From positions 3,596,001 through 3,660,000 of the forward strand of contig NZ_CP032543.1 in the NCBI RefSeq assembly GCF_003610995.1: a DNA stretch of 64,000 nucleotides. The letters run 5' to 3'. Shown here piece by piece: positions 17,207 through 25,710 of this stretch (positions are counted from its first letter, which is position 1; every line of letters starts with the position of its first letter). The translations under genes were made by a program, and so were the position numbers. The DNA is from Streptomyces griseus subsp. griseus. GTDB taxonomy: Bacteria > Actinomycetota > Actinomycetes > Streptomycetales > Streptomycetaceae. The notes below the pieces were generated by a model that saw only the letters and a list, made by a program, of their open reading frames with translations, had not been told where the DNA came from and did not search any database.

Positions 17207-18463
17207 GTGAGCATCACTGGCGGTACCACCAGGACCCCCGACGGACGCCGCGCGGTCATCGACCTTCTCCGTAGGCTCGGTTCACCCGAAGGGCAGGCCG
17301 AGCCCTACGGAATACTCGCGGAGCTGCGGACGATGGGTGACGTCGTCCGCGCTCCCTGGAACGGTTACTTCGTCACCGGCTTCGACACCTGCGGCCAGGT
17401 GTTGCGCGGCCGCAACTGGCTCGTCCCCGACTTCGCCTGGCAGGAACGGCAGGACGACTCCAAGCAGTGGGACGCGATCGCGACCCGGGAGATGACCGGC
17501 ACCCTCGCCCGGCTGAACGCCCCCGAACACACCTGCCAGCGCCGTTCCTTCGGAAACCTCTTCGACCGCTCCACCATCGAACGCCTCACCCCCGACGTCG
17601 AGCGCGACGCCGACCGGCTCCTGGACGAGCTGGCCGAGAAGCTCCGCTGGGGTGAGGCGGACTTCGTCTCCACGGTCGGCGAACAGCTGCCGGTCCACAC
17701 GGTCGGCTCCTGGCTGGGGCTGCCGCCCGCGGACTACCCCCACATCCTGGAGATCACCCACAACCAGGTGTACGCCCAGGAGCTGCTGCCCACCAAGAGC
17801 CAGCTGGCGATCTCCGCCGGGGCGACCGCGCAGCTGCGCGCGTACTTCACCGCCCTGGTCGCCCGCCGCCGGGCCGAGCCCCGCCACGACGTGCTGACCG
17901 GCTGGATCCACACGTGGGACGCGATGGAGCCGGACCGGGAGCGGGCGGACGAGATCCTGTACCGGCTCACCATGTTCGTCACCATCGCCTCGCTGGAGAC
18001 CACCGCGACGCTGCTGACGTCGATGACTTCCCTGCTGCTGGCCGATCCCGGCCGCTGGCAGTGGCTGCGCGACCACCCCGAGCACATCGACGCGGCCGTC
18101 GACGAGGTGCTGCGCTACGACCCGCCCATCCACCTCAACACCCGGGTCGCCGCCGAGGACACCGTCCTGGCCGGCGTCCCGATCAAGAAGGACAGCATGG
18201 TCCACGTCCTGTACGGCGCCGCCAACCACGACCCCCGGCGCAACCCCGACCCCGGCGTGTTCGACATCCTGCGCGGCGGCAGCCACCTCACCTTCGGCGG
18301 CGGGGTGCACTACTGCCTGGGCGCGGCGCTGGCCAAGCTGGAGGCGCGGACGCTGCTGGCCCGCATGCTGGATCGTTTTCCCTCCCTGCGGGCCGCATCC
18401 CCGCCGGTGTACGCCCCCCGGATGGTCTTCCGACGGATCACCTCGCTGGGCGTGGCGCTGTGA
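17207..18463 (+). CDS. cytochrome P450, CYP154-like
   Basis: 418 residues from GTG 17207, a standard bacterial P450. ExxR is intact (Glu300-Val-Leu-Arg303). The haem site is FGGGVHYCLGAALAKLEA with Cys370. The I-helix reads TIASLETTATLL, with the acid-threonine pair present. Class I bacterial P450s take electrons from ferredoxin, and none is encoded here. CYP154 enzymes often follow CYP157 genes at conservons and hydroxylate steroids, macrolides or fatty compounds; the substrate here is unknown. The stop overlaps the crotonase gene by GTGA. Confidence 0.88.
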   Translation: MSITGGTTRTPDGRRAVIDLLRRLGSPEGQAEPYGILAELRTMGDVVRAPWNGYFVTGFDTCGQVLRGRNWLVPDFAWQERQDDSKQWDAIATREMTGTLARLNAPEHTCQRRSFGNLFDRSTIERLTPDVERDADRLLDELAEKLRWGEADFVSTVGEQLPVHTVGSWLGLPPADYPHILEITHNQVYAQELLPTKSQLAISAGATAQLRAYFTALVARRRAEPRHDVLTGWIHTWDAMEPDRERADEILYRLTMFVTIASLETTATLLTSMTSLLLADPGRWQWLRDHPEHIDAAVDEVLRYDPPIHLNTRVAAEDTVLAGVPIKKDSMVHVLYGAANHDPRRNPDPGVFDILRGGSHLTFGGGVHYCLGAALAKLEARTLLARMLDRFPSLRAASPPVYAPRMVFRRITSLGVAL

Positions 18464-19284
18464 AGCTCTCGCTGCCCGACTTCCTGACCCCCTCCTCCTC
18501 GTACGAGCCTCCCGCGACGGTACGCACCCGGCGCGAGGGCCCCGTCCTGCATGTGGAGCTGTACGCCCCCGAGACCGGCAACGCGGTCACCGAGGCGATG
18601 CTGGACGAGCTGCTGGACGCCGTCACCGCACCGGACCCCGAGGTGCGGGTGCTGGTGCTCAGCGGTGCCGGGGACGACTTCTGCCTGGGCGGCGACCGCA
18701 CCGAGTTCGCCGACTGGCTGGAGGAGGACCCGACCGGGCGGGGCATCCGGGTCGCCGGGGAGAAGGCCCGCCGGGTCTGCGAGGCGATCTCCGGCAACCG
18801 GGCCGTCACCGTCGCCCGGGTCCAGGGCAAGGCGATCGGCGCGGGCCTCGCGCTCGCCCTCGCCTGCGATCTGCGGGTCGGCGCGGAGAGCGCCTCCTTC
18901 CGGCTGCCGGAGCTGGCGCTCGGGTTGCCGACCGCCTGGGGCGGACTGCTGCCCCGGCTGATCCACGAGGTCGGCGCGGCCCGCGTCCGCGAACTGATCC
19001 TGACCGGAAGGGCGTTCGACGCGGCGGAGGCGCAAGCGCTCTCCGTCCTCCAGCGGGTCGTTCCGGAAAATGAATTGGATCAGGCCGTCCAGGCCTGGGC
19101 GAAGCCCGTCGTGCGCCGTCCCGAGGCCGCCCTCAGGGTGACGAAAGCCCTGCTCAACTCCTATGCGGCGGCCACCCGGATGGCCGATCCATCTTTCCTC
19201 GACGCGGAGCTGATGGCCTCGGTCGCGGCAGCCGGCCGGCGCACACCCCCTCGCACTCCTGGGCCCGACACGTCACACTCGTAA
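18460..19284 (+). CDS. enoyl-CoA hydratase/isomerase (crotonase) family protein
   Basis: 274 residues, GTG start coupled to the P450 stop. GAGDDFCLGGDRTEF and VQGKAIGAGLALALACD supply the two oxyanion-hole loops of the crotonase fold. FRLPELALGLPTAWGG carries the usual catalytic-loop glutamate, and LILTGRAFDAAEA is the standard late motif. It should act on an acyl-CoA thioester by hydration, isomerisation or cleavage. Coupling to the P450 suggests that both act on the same acyl compound. The last 20 residues are a disordered Pro/Thr tail. Confidence 0.88.
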   Translation: MKLSLPDFLTPSSSYEPPATVRTRREGPVLHVELYAPETGNAVTEAMLDELLDAVTAPDPEVRVLVLSGAGDDFCLGGDRTEFADWLEEDPTGRGIRVAGEKARRVCEAISGNRAVTVARVQGKAIGAGLALALACDLRVGAESASFRLPELALGLPTAWGGLLPRLIHEVGAARVRELILTGRAFDAAEAQALSVLQRVVPENELDQAVQAWAKPVVRRPEAALRVTKALLNSYAAATRMADPSFLDAELMASVAAAGRRTPPRTPGPDTSHS

Positions 19285-19308
19285 CAATCAACTGGGGAGG
19301 TCTCGGGC

Positions 19309-20313
19309 GTGGATGTACCGGTATGGCTCTGGGTGGCGTTCGCCGTAACGGTGGTCGTCTCCCTGGCAGTCGACTTGCTTGCTCACCGAAACGCGCATGT
19401 CATCGGCTTCAGGGAAGCCGCCTGGTGGAGCGTGCTCTGGGTGACCCTCGCGCTCGTCTTCGGCGGTGTGGTCTTCTTCGTCCTCGGGACGACCGCGGGG
19501 ACGGAATACACGACGGCCTGGCTCCTGGAGAAGAGCCTTTCGGTCGACAACCTCTTCGTCTTCGCGCTGATCTTCGCGTATTTCAAGGTGCCCCGGGAAT
19601 ATCAGCACCGGGTGCTGTTCTTCGGCGTCATCGGCGCTCTGGTATTCCGCGCGATCTTCCTGACGGCCGGCGTCGCGGTGGTGAACCGCTTCACCTTCGT
19701 GCTGTTCCTCTTCGCGGCGATCCTCTTCTACAGCGCCTACAAAATCATCAAGGGCGACGAGGACAACTTCGACCCGGGCAAGAGTTTCGCGGTGCGGATG
19801 CTGCGGAAGATCATGCCGGTCCGGGACGAGTACGCGGGAACGCATTTCGTCATCAAGGAGGAGGGGAAGCGGGTCGCCACACCGCTGCTCGCGGTGGTCG
19901 CCGCGATCGAGGCGGCCGACCTGCTCTTCGCCGTCGACAGCGTGCCCGCCGTCCTGGCGGTCAGCGACGACGCGTTCATCGTCTACACCAGCAACGCGTT
20001 CGCCATCCTCGGCCTGCGCGCGCTCTACTTCCTGCTGGCCGGACTCCTGGACCGCTTCCACTACCTGAGCAACGGCCTGGCGATCATTCTGGCGTTCATC
20101 GCCGTGAAGCTCATTCTCCAGGCCTCGCACAAGATGATCAGTACCTCCATTCCGGAGATTCCCTCACCGATCAGCCTGGCGGTGATCGTCACTATTCTGA
20201 CGGCCTCGATCGTGCTCAGTATCCGGCGCCCACCGCCGGACGCGGACACCGGGGCGGGTGCGGGTGGTACGCAGAGTGCGGAGAAGTCCCCCAACGGTAA
20301 ACCCGCCGAGTAA
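19309..20313 (+). CDS. TerC-family integral membrane protein
   Basis: 334 residues, GTG start with GGGGAGG upstream. It has nine or so hydrophobic helices. AWLLEKSLSVDNLFVFALIF, IEAADLLFAVDSVPAVLAV and FAILGLRALYFLLAGLLDRF are the TerC signature with its conserved acidic residues in the membrane. TerC proteins are linked to tellurite resistance and, in several bacteria, to manganese export during metalation of secreted proteins. The cytosolic tail is a disordered Pro/Gly stretch. It lies 24 bases after the crotonase gene. Confidence 0.92.
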   Translation: MDVPVWLWVAFAVTVVVSLAVDLLAHRNAHVIGFREAAWWSVLWVTLALVFGGVVFFVLGTTAGTEYTTAWLLEKSLSVDNLFVFALIFAYFKVPREYQHRVLFFGVIGALVFRAIFLTAGVAVVNRFTFVLFLFAAILFYSAYKIIKGDEDNFDPGKSFAVRMLRKIMPVRDEYAGTHFVIKEEGKRVATPLLAVVAAIEAADLLFAVDSVPAVLAVSDDAFIVYTSNAFAILGLRALYFLLAGLLDRFHYLSNGLAIILAFIAVKLILQASHKMISTSIPEIPSPISLAVIVTILTASIVLSIRRPPPDADTGAGAGGTQSAEKSPNGKPAE

Positions 20314-20406
20314 CCGGGTGGGCAATGGCCGGGCAAAGCAGATGGAAAGAGTTTCCCAAGTGCGATGCCCGGCCTATCGCCGGTGAATGGCCGGCAAAGA
20401 GCGTGA

Positions 20407-20734
20407 GAACCGACAGCGGGCCGCTTTCCCGCGCCCGACCTGCAAGAATCCCGTCCGCTCCGAGATCGGGCGCCACAAGACCCCCGGCATCTCCGTCCCG
20501 GCGAGGACTTCCCGCCCGAGGCGGGCTCCTTCGCGAGGGTGCGCTTCGCCGCCCCCGACGGCGACGCGGCTGCGGCCAGGGCGACCGGGCGGGGCGCGCG
20601 GCTGCGGTGCGGTCCGATGGACAGCCCCTCCGGCCGGTTCGCGGCCGTCACCGACCCACAGGGCGCGCCACGTCTCCGTCATCGACCTGACGACGACCGA
20701 GGGCGAGACGCCGGCGACCCGGCTGACGGCCTGA
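20407..20734 (+). pseudogene. remnant of a VOC/glyoxalase-fold protein
   Basis: The frame through 20461 and 20539 gives GEDFPPEAGSFARVRFAAPD, then RLRCGPMDSPSGRFAAVTDPQGA. The end VSVIDLTTTEGETPATRLTA lies one frame over and stops at 20734. Together they match the C-terminal half of a vicinal-oxygen-chelate domain (GRFAxVTDPQGAxFSVI). One base is missing near 20660. The first half of the domain is absent, so this is a truncated, frameshifted relic between terC and the molybdate genes. Confidence 0.55.
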
Positions 20735-20760
20735 GACCCGGGGTCCAGGGGCTCTGTACG

Positions 20761-20835
20761 ATTCTCCGAGAAGCTCGCATCTGCGATGGGCAATCGTCTG
20801 GAGAATGGTAAATGCGAGCTGAATTGGCCTAGCGT
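20761..20835 (+). promoter_or_regulatory. interleaved inverted repeats and leaderless promoter before the HTH-TOBE gene
   Basis: AGCTCGCAT (20772-20780) pairs with ATGCGAGCT (20812-20820), and ATTCTCC (20761-20767) pairs with GGAGAAT (20800-20806). The arms interleave rather than nest. A TAGCGT -10 box at 20830-20835 ends seven bases before the ATG at 20843, which suggests a leaderless mRNA. The repeats could be sites for the gene's own product or another metal-related regulator. Confidence 0.55.
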
Positions 20836-20842
20836 GTCGCGC

Positions 20843-21238
20843 ATGCAGTCCTACACAATCGGTCAGGCAGCACGCCTCCTCGGAGTCAGCCCCGACACCG
20901 CCCGACGCTGGGCGGACGCCGGCCGGGTCGCGACCCATCGCGACGACACCGGCCGCCGGCTGATCGACGGCCGTGCGCTCGCCGCCTTCTCGATCGAGGT
21001 CGGCCAGGGCGCCACGGGCGAGGACGAGGCCCCCTACACCTCGGCGCGCAACGCCTTCCCGGGCATCGTCACCGCGGTGAAGCTCGGCGACGTCGCGGCC
21101 CAGGTCGAGATCCAGGCAGGCCCGCACCGGCTCGTCTCGCTCCTGACCCGGGAGGCCGTCGAGGAGCTGGGGCTCGAGGTCGGCATGCAGGCGACCGCCC
21201 GGGTGAAGTCGACCAGCGTGCACATCGACCGCACCTGA
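20843..21238 (+). CDS. HTH plus TOBE (molybdate-binding) regulator-like protein
   Basis: 131 residues. SYTIGQAARLLGVSPDTARR is a MerR-like HTH with W-wing residues (WADAGRVATHRDDTGRRLIDG). The second half, ARNAFPGIVTAVKLGDVAAQVEI to EVGMQATARVKSTSVHIDR, is a single TOBE/Mop domain that binds molybdate or tungstate. It should act as a small ModE-like regulator or molybdate store. It lies 189 bases before modA on the same strand, which supports control of molybdate uptake. No ribosome site is seen; the promoter suggests a leaderless start. Confidence 0.88.
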   Translation: MQSYTIGQAARLLGVSPDTARRWADAGRVATHRDDTGRRLIDGRALAAFSIEVGQGATGEDEAPYTSARNAFPGIVTAVKLGDVAAQVEIQAGPHRLVSLLTREAVEELGLEVGMQATARVKSTSVHIDRT

Positions 21239-21427
21239 AGCCCGGCCGACGCCGTCGGTGACCGGGCCGCGAGCGCTGCCCGCCCGCACCGCCTCCGGAC
21301 GCCGGCGCCCCGTCAGAACCGCACCCCGTACCGCCACCGCACCGCAGCACCATGCGCCCCGCGCGAACTCGTCCCTGCCCGGACGGCACCTGGCCGACCG
21401 GGCTCGCAGCCAAGGAGCCCCGCCCTC

Positions 21428-22249
21428 ATGTCCCTCCTGATCACCCGCCGCCGTGCCGCGGCCGCCGTCCTGACGACCGCCCTCCTCGTCCCGCTCGCCG
21501 CCTGCGGCAACGACGACCCGGGCACCGGCAAGGACAGTGCCTCCGGCGCGAAGCCGTCCGACCCCGCGTCGTCGGGCGCCCCGGCCGCCGAGCTGACCGT
21601 GCTGGCCGCCGCCTCGCTGACCGACGTCTTCAAGGAGGCGGGAGCGGCGTACGAGAAGGAGAACCCGGGCACGAAGGTGACGTTCTCCTTCGCCGGCTCC
21701 CAGGAGCTGGCCGCCCAGGTCAAGCAGGGCGCCCCCGCCGACGCCCTGGTCACCGCCGACACCAAGACGATGGACGGCCTCACCGGCGAGACCGGCACGC
21801 CCACCGTCATCGCCAAGAACCGCCTGGTCATCGCCGTCGGCGAGGGCAACCCGGAGAAGGTCGGGAACCTCAAGGACCTCGCCGACACCAAGCTGAAGGT
21901 GGTCCTGGCCGCCCCCGAGGTGCCGGTGGGCCGCTACAGCAAGCAGATCCTCGACGCGCAGAAGATCGCGGTGAAGCCGGTCTCCCAGGAGCCCAACGTC
22001 CGCGCGGTCCTCAGCAAGGTCGAGCTGGGCGAGGCGGACGCCGGGCTCGTCTACAAGACGGACGCCGAGACCGCCACCGACAAGGTCGACGCGATCGACA
22101 TCCCGGACGCGGAGAACGCCGTCGCCTCCTACCCGGCCGCCACCCTGAAGGCGTCCCAGCACAGCGAGGCCGCCGCCGCCTTCGTCGCCTGGCTCTCCAC
22201 GCCCGCCGCGCAGAAGATCCTCCAGGGCGCGGGCTTCCAGCAGCCGTAG
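21428..22249 (+). CDS. modA: molybdate ABC transporter, substrate-binding lipoprotein
   Basis: 273 residues. The signal peptide has twin positive charges and a lipobox LAAC with Cys26 as the lipid anchor. A Ser/Gly/Asp linker leads to LTVLAAASLTDVFKEAGAAY, FSFAGSQELAAQVKQGAPAD and VPVGRYSKQIL, the ModA ligand-binding segments. It captures MoO4(2-) (or WO4(2-)) outside the cell and delivers it to ModBC. AAGGAG lies ten bases before the ATG. The next gene is 72 bases downstream. Confidence 0.94.
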   Translation: MSLLITRRRAAAAVLTTALLVPLAACGNDDPGTGKDSASGAKPSDPASSGAPAAELTVLAAASLTDVFKEAGAAYEKENPGTKVTFSFAGSQELAAQVKQGAPADALVTADTKTMDGLTGETGTPTVIAKNRLVIAVGEGNPEKVGNLKDLADTKLKVVLAAPEVPVGRYSKQILDAQKIAVKPVSQEPNVRAVLSKVELGEADAGLVYKTDAETATDKVDAIDIPDAENAVASYPAATLKASQHSEAAAAFVAWLSTPAAQKILQGAGFQQP

Positions 22250-22269
22250 CCGCACCTCCGTACCCGCCG

Positions 22270-22296
22270 AGGGGCCCGCACCGTCCGGCGGGCCCT
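22270..22296 (+). promoter_or_regulatory. small hairpin between modA and modBC
   Basis: GGGCCCGC and GCGGGCCC form an 8-bp stem around an eight-base loop with no T-run. It may stabilise the modA 3' end or weaken read-through so that modA is made in excess, as is common in ABC operons. Confidence 0.4.
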
Positions 22297-22321
22297 TCAC
22301 CTCCAGCAGCCGAGGTCACCC

Positions 22322-24270
22322 ATGAAACGACCGGCACTCCGCCGTACGCCGGGGGCCCGCGCCCCGCTCCTGCTGACCGTGCCCGCGCTGCTGGCCGTGG
22401 CGTTCCTGATGCTGCCGCTGGTCGGCATCCTGGCCCGTACGTCCTGGGGCGACCTCGGCGCACACCTCACCGCCGGGCCCACCACCCAGGCGCTCCGGCT
22501 CTCCCTGCTCGTCTCGCTCTGGTCGCTGGGGCTCTCGCTGCTGTTCGGGGTGCCGCTGGCGTGGCTGCTGGCCCGGGTGCCGTTCCCGGGCAAGGCGTTC
22601 GTACGCTCGCTGGTGCTGCTGCCGATGGTGCTGCCGCCCACGGTCGGCGGGGTGGCGCTGCTGCTGGCGTTCGGGCGGCGCGGGCTGCTCGGGCCGTGGC
22701 TGGAGGACACGTTCGGGATCACGCTCCCCTTCCACACCTCGGGGGCGGTGCTGGCGGCGACGTTCGTCGCGATGCCGTTCCTGGTCATCTCGCTGGAGGG
22801 CGCGCTGGGCGGACTGCGCCCCCGGTACGAGGAGACCGCCGCCTCCCTCGGAGCCTCTCCGGTACGGGTGTTCCTCACCGTGACCCTGCCGATGGTCGCC
22901 CCCGGTCTGGTCGCCGGGGCGGCCCTCACCTGGGCGCGGGCGCTCGGTGAGTTCGGCGCCACCATCACCTTCGCCGGAAACCTCCCGGGCACCACGCAGA
23001 CCCTGCCGCTCCAGGTCTATCTGCTGCTCCAGGAGTCGCCGGAGGCCGCGACGTCGGTGTCCCTGCTGCTCCTGGCGATCGCCATGGTCGTGCTGATCGC
23101 GCTGCGCGGCCGGTGGACGGGCACCCCGGGCGACCACCGCGACCGGCCCGCACCGCGCCCTGAGGAGCCGACCGGCACCCCACCGGACGCCCTGCCCGAA
23201 CCGCCCGCGTACGCCCTGGAGAAGGCCCCCCAGGAGCGCTGGCCCCTGCACGCCGACGTCACCGGCTTCACCCGCCTCGCCCTCGACGCGGACCCCGGCA
23301 CCACCATCGCGGTCGTCGGCCCCAACGGCGCGGGCAAGACCACCCTCCTGCGCGCCCTCCTCGGCCTCACCCCCCGCGCCCACGCCCGGCTCCGCCTGGG
23401 CGGGACCGATGTGACGGCTCTCCCGCCGCACCGCCGGGGCGTCGCCTGGGTCCCCCAGGACGGCGCGCTCTTCCCGCACCTGAGCGCCCTGTCCAACACG
23501 GCGTACGGGCTCCGCACCCAGGGCGTCCCCCGCGCGGAGGCCCGGCGCGAGGCGCAGTCCTGGCTGGACCGGCTCGGCGTCGGCCACCTGGCCCACCGCA
23601 AGCCTGGCCAGCTCTCCGGCGGCCAGGCCCAACGCGTCGCCCTGGCCCGCGCGTTGGCGGCCCGCCCCCGCCTCCTGCTGCTGGACGAACCGCTCGCCGC
23701 CCTCGACCAGACGACCCGGGCCCATGTCCGGCACACCCTGCGCCGCCATCTCGACGACTTCGGCGGGGTCTGCCTGATCGTCACGCACGACCCGGTCGAG
23801 GCGGTCTCGCTGGCCGACCGGGTCCTCGTCCTGGACGACGGCTGGGTCCTCCAGGACGAGCCGCCCGCCGAGGTGACCCGCCACCCCCGCTCCCCTGGGT
23901 GGCCCGGATGCTCGGCCGCAACGCCTGGCCCGGCACCGCAACAGCCGACGGCCTGGAGCTGGCGGGCGGCGGCCACCTCGTCGTCGCCGAACCCCTCGCC
24001 CCGGGCACGGAGGCCCTCGCGGTCATCGCCCCCGAAGCCGTCTCCGTACACCGCGAGAAGCCCACCGGCTCCCCCCGCAACGTCTGGCCCGGCACGGTCC
24101 GCGAGATCACCTCGGGCGGCAGCCGGCTCCGCCTCCTCATCACCTCCGACCGGGCCCCGGACCTGGTCGCGGAGATCACCCCGCAGGCGGCGGCCGAGCT
24201 GTCCATCGCGGACGGCACCCAGGTCTGGACGGGCGTGAAGGCGACCGAGGTGACCGTCGTCCCGCTCTGA
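22322..24270 (+). CDS. modBC: fused molybdate permease-ATPase ModBC (one frameshift before the TOBE part)
   Basis: Residues 1-265 are a ModB permease with six or so helices and the EAA loop (ETAASLGASPVRVFLTVTLP). After a Pro-rich linker comes a ModC ATPase: Walker A GPNGAGKTT near 332, signature LSGGQAQRVALARAL near 430 and LLLDEPLAALD near 452. The frame read ends at 24238 in nonsense. Adding one C to the run at 23892-23895 gives SPWVARMLGRNAWPG and joins a TOBE domain ending at 24270, 649 residues in all. Fusing ModB and ModC on one chain is seen in several actinobacteria. Without the correction the molybdate-sensing TOBE end is lost but the pump is intact. Confidence 0.9.
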
Positions 24271-24388
24271 GCCGGCGGGTTCCCGGAAACGGCCCAGGTC
24301 GCCCGAAAGCATGGCGCGGTCCCCAGCGGGAACGAGACAACTGCCGTACGCGTACTCCTGTACGACAGATCCGAGAGACGGGGCATCC

Positions 24389-24754
24389 ATGGCACTGTTC
24401 GGCAACGCGCACACGATCAACCCGGCCACCGCCCAGCAGGACTACGAACGTCTCCTGGGCCAGGGCGAGCAGGTGCACGCCGCGTTCCTGCTGATCCGCG
24501 ACACGATCCTGTTCACGGACCGCCGGCTGATCCTCGTCGACAAGCAGGGCATCACCGGCAAGAAGACCGAGTACCACTCCGTGCCGTATCGCAGCATCAC
24601 GCACTTCTCGGTGGAGACGGCCGGGACGTTCGACCTGGACGCCGAGCTGAAGATCTGGATCTCGGGCAGCTCCACACCGCTCCAGAAGACGTTCACGAAG
24701 GGCGTCGACATCTACGAGGTGCAGGCGATACTGACGCAGTTCGTGGCGCGGTAG
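24389..24754 (+). CDS. bacterial PH-domain protein (YvbH/DUF1696 type)
   Basis: 121 residues. LLGQGEQVHAAFLLIRDTIL, FTDRRLILVDKQGITGKKTE and YHSVPYRSITHFSVETAGTF match the bacterial pleckstrin-homology fold of this small family, whose role is unknown. No signal peptide or membrane helix. It ends 12 bases from the convergent amidase gene with no terminator between. The ATG at 24389 was chosen because the protein family starts here; a longer frame upstream looks non-coding. Confidence 0.85.
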   Translation: MALFGNAHTINPATAQQDYERLLGQGEQVHAAFLLIRDTILFTDRRLILVDKQGITGKKTEYHSVPYRSITHFSVETAGTFDLDAELKIWISGSSTPLQKTFTKGVDIYEVQAILTQFVAR

Positions 24755-24766
24755 CCCGGCGGCGGT

Positions 24767-25540
24767 TCAGAAGTACGGGCGCAGCCGCGAGGTCGCCGCG
24801 TGCCCCGGGGCGGAGTCCCGCAGCCGGGCCACCCGCTCGCGCATCTGGGGCAGCAGCCCGTAGAGCACATCCCCCGGGCAGCGGGTCTCGAAGCTGTCGC
24901 GGTGGCCGGAGATGACGTTCAGCCGGGCCACCTGGCCCTCGTCGAAGCGGCTCTCGGCGTTCGTCGAGACCAGTTCGACCGTGGCGAGCGGGTCGACGCC
25001 GGGCCGCAGCTTCCAGGCGGCGAGCTCCACCAGCGCGTCCATCATCGGCTTCGGCACCTCGGTGCCCTCGCCGAACGTGCCGATCGCGGCGATGCCGACC
25101 GTGTCGGCGTTGAACCCCTTGGTGTGGGCGCCGAGCACCGACCGCCCCATGCCACCCGCCCGGCCCTCGTAGATGGTGCCGCAGCGGTCGACGAGGAAGT
25201 TGTAGCCGATGTCGTCCCAGCCGTCCTTCTCCACATGGTCGGCCTGGACGGCCCGGATCAGCTCGGGGGCGTCCGCGCAGTCGTAGTCGTTGGGGTTGCC
25301 GGTGTGGTGGATGAAGACCGCCTTCGCCGGGCCGGTGTAGTGCGGGCGCTCCCGGACGAGGCCCTCGTCGGCGTGCCACTCCTGGCGGCCGACGACGGCG
25401 GGCTGCGGGAGCCCGCGCGGCGGCCTCGGTCCGGCGGCCAGCTCGCGGTGCTGCTCGTGGAGCGCCGGGCCGTCCCGGAACACCAGGAGGACCAGGGGCA
25501 GCAGCAGGGCGCCCAGGACGACGGTTCGGCGGGACCACAT
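24767..25540 (-). CDS. secreted peptidoglycan-recognition N-acetylmuramoyl-L-alanine amidase
   Basis: 257 residues from ATG 25540, placed after a GGGTGGAG site; a GTG nine bases earlier is also possible. MWSRRTVVLGALLLPLVLLV is a signal anchor. The PGRP/amidase-2 domain has the zinc ligands in VFIHHTG, in NVISGHRD and in TRCPGDVLY, plus DIGYNFLVDRCGTIYEGR. It should cut the amide bond between muramic acid and the stem peptide outside the membrane. The closest known proteins are the SCO-type actinomycete PGRPs. It is divergent from the permease gene, with a gap of about 170 bases. Confidence 0.9.
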   Translation of the reverse strand: MWSRRTVVLGALLLPLVLLVFRDGPALHEQHRELAAGPRPPRGLPQPAVVGRQEWHADEGLVRERPHYTGPAKAVFIHHTGNPNDYDCADAPELIRAVQADHVEKDGWDDIGYNFLVDRCGTIYEGRAGGMGRSVLGAHTKGFNADTVGIAAIGTFGEGTEVPKPMMDALVELAAWKLRPGVDPLATVELVSTNAESRFDEGQVARLNVISGHRDSFETRCPGDVLYGLLPQMRERVARLRDSAPGHAATSRLRPYF

Positions 25541-25710
25541 GGACTCCACCCTGCGCCCTGACCTAGGCCTTCGCAGAGGGGCGGGCCGATCGGGTGACCC
25601 CGCCCGGTAGGGCCTTTCCGCCCGGAATGCGCACCGGGACGGGTGTTCCTACGATGAGATCCGGATGATCCGCCGCGCCCTGCGGCGAGCCTGGCCGGAT
25701 CGAGGAACGC

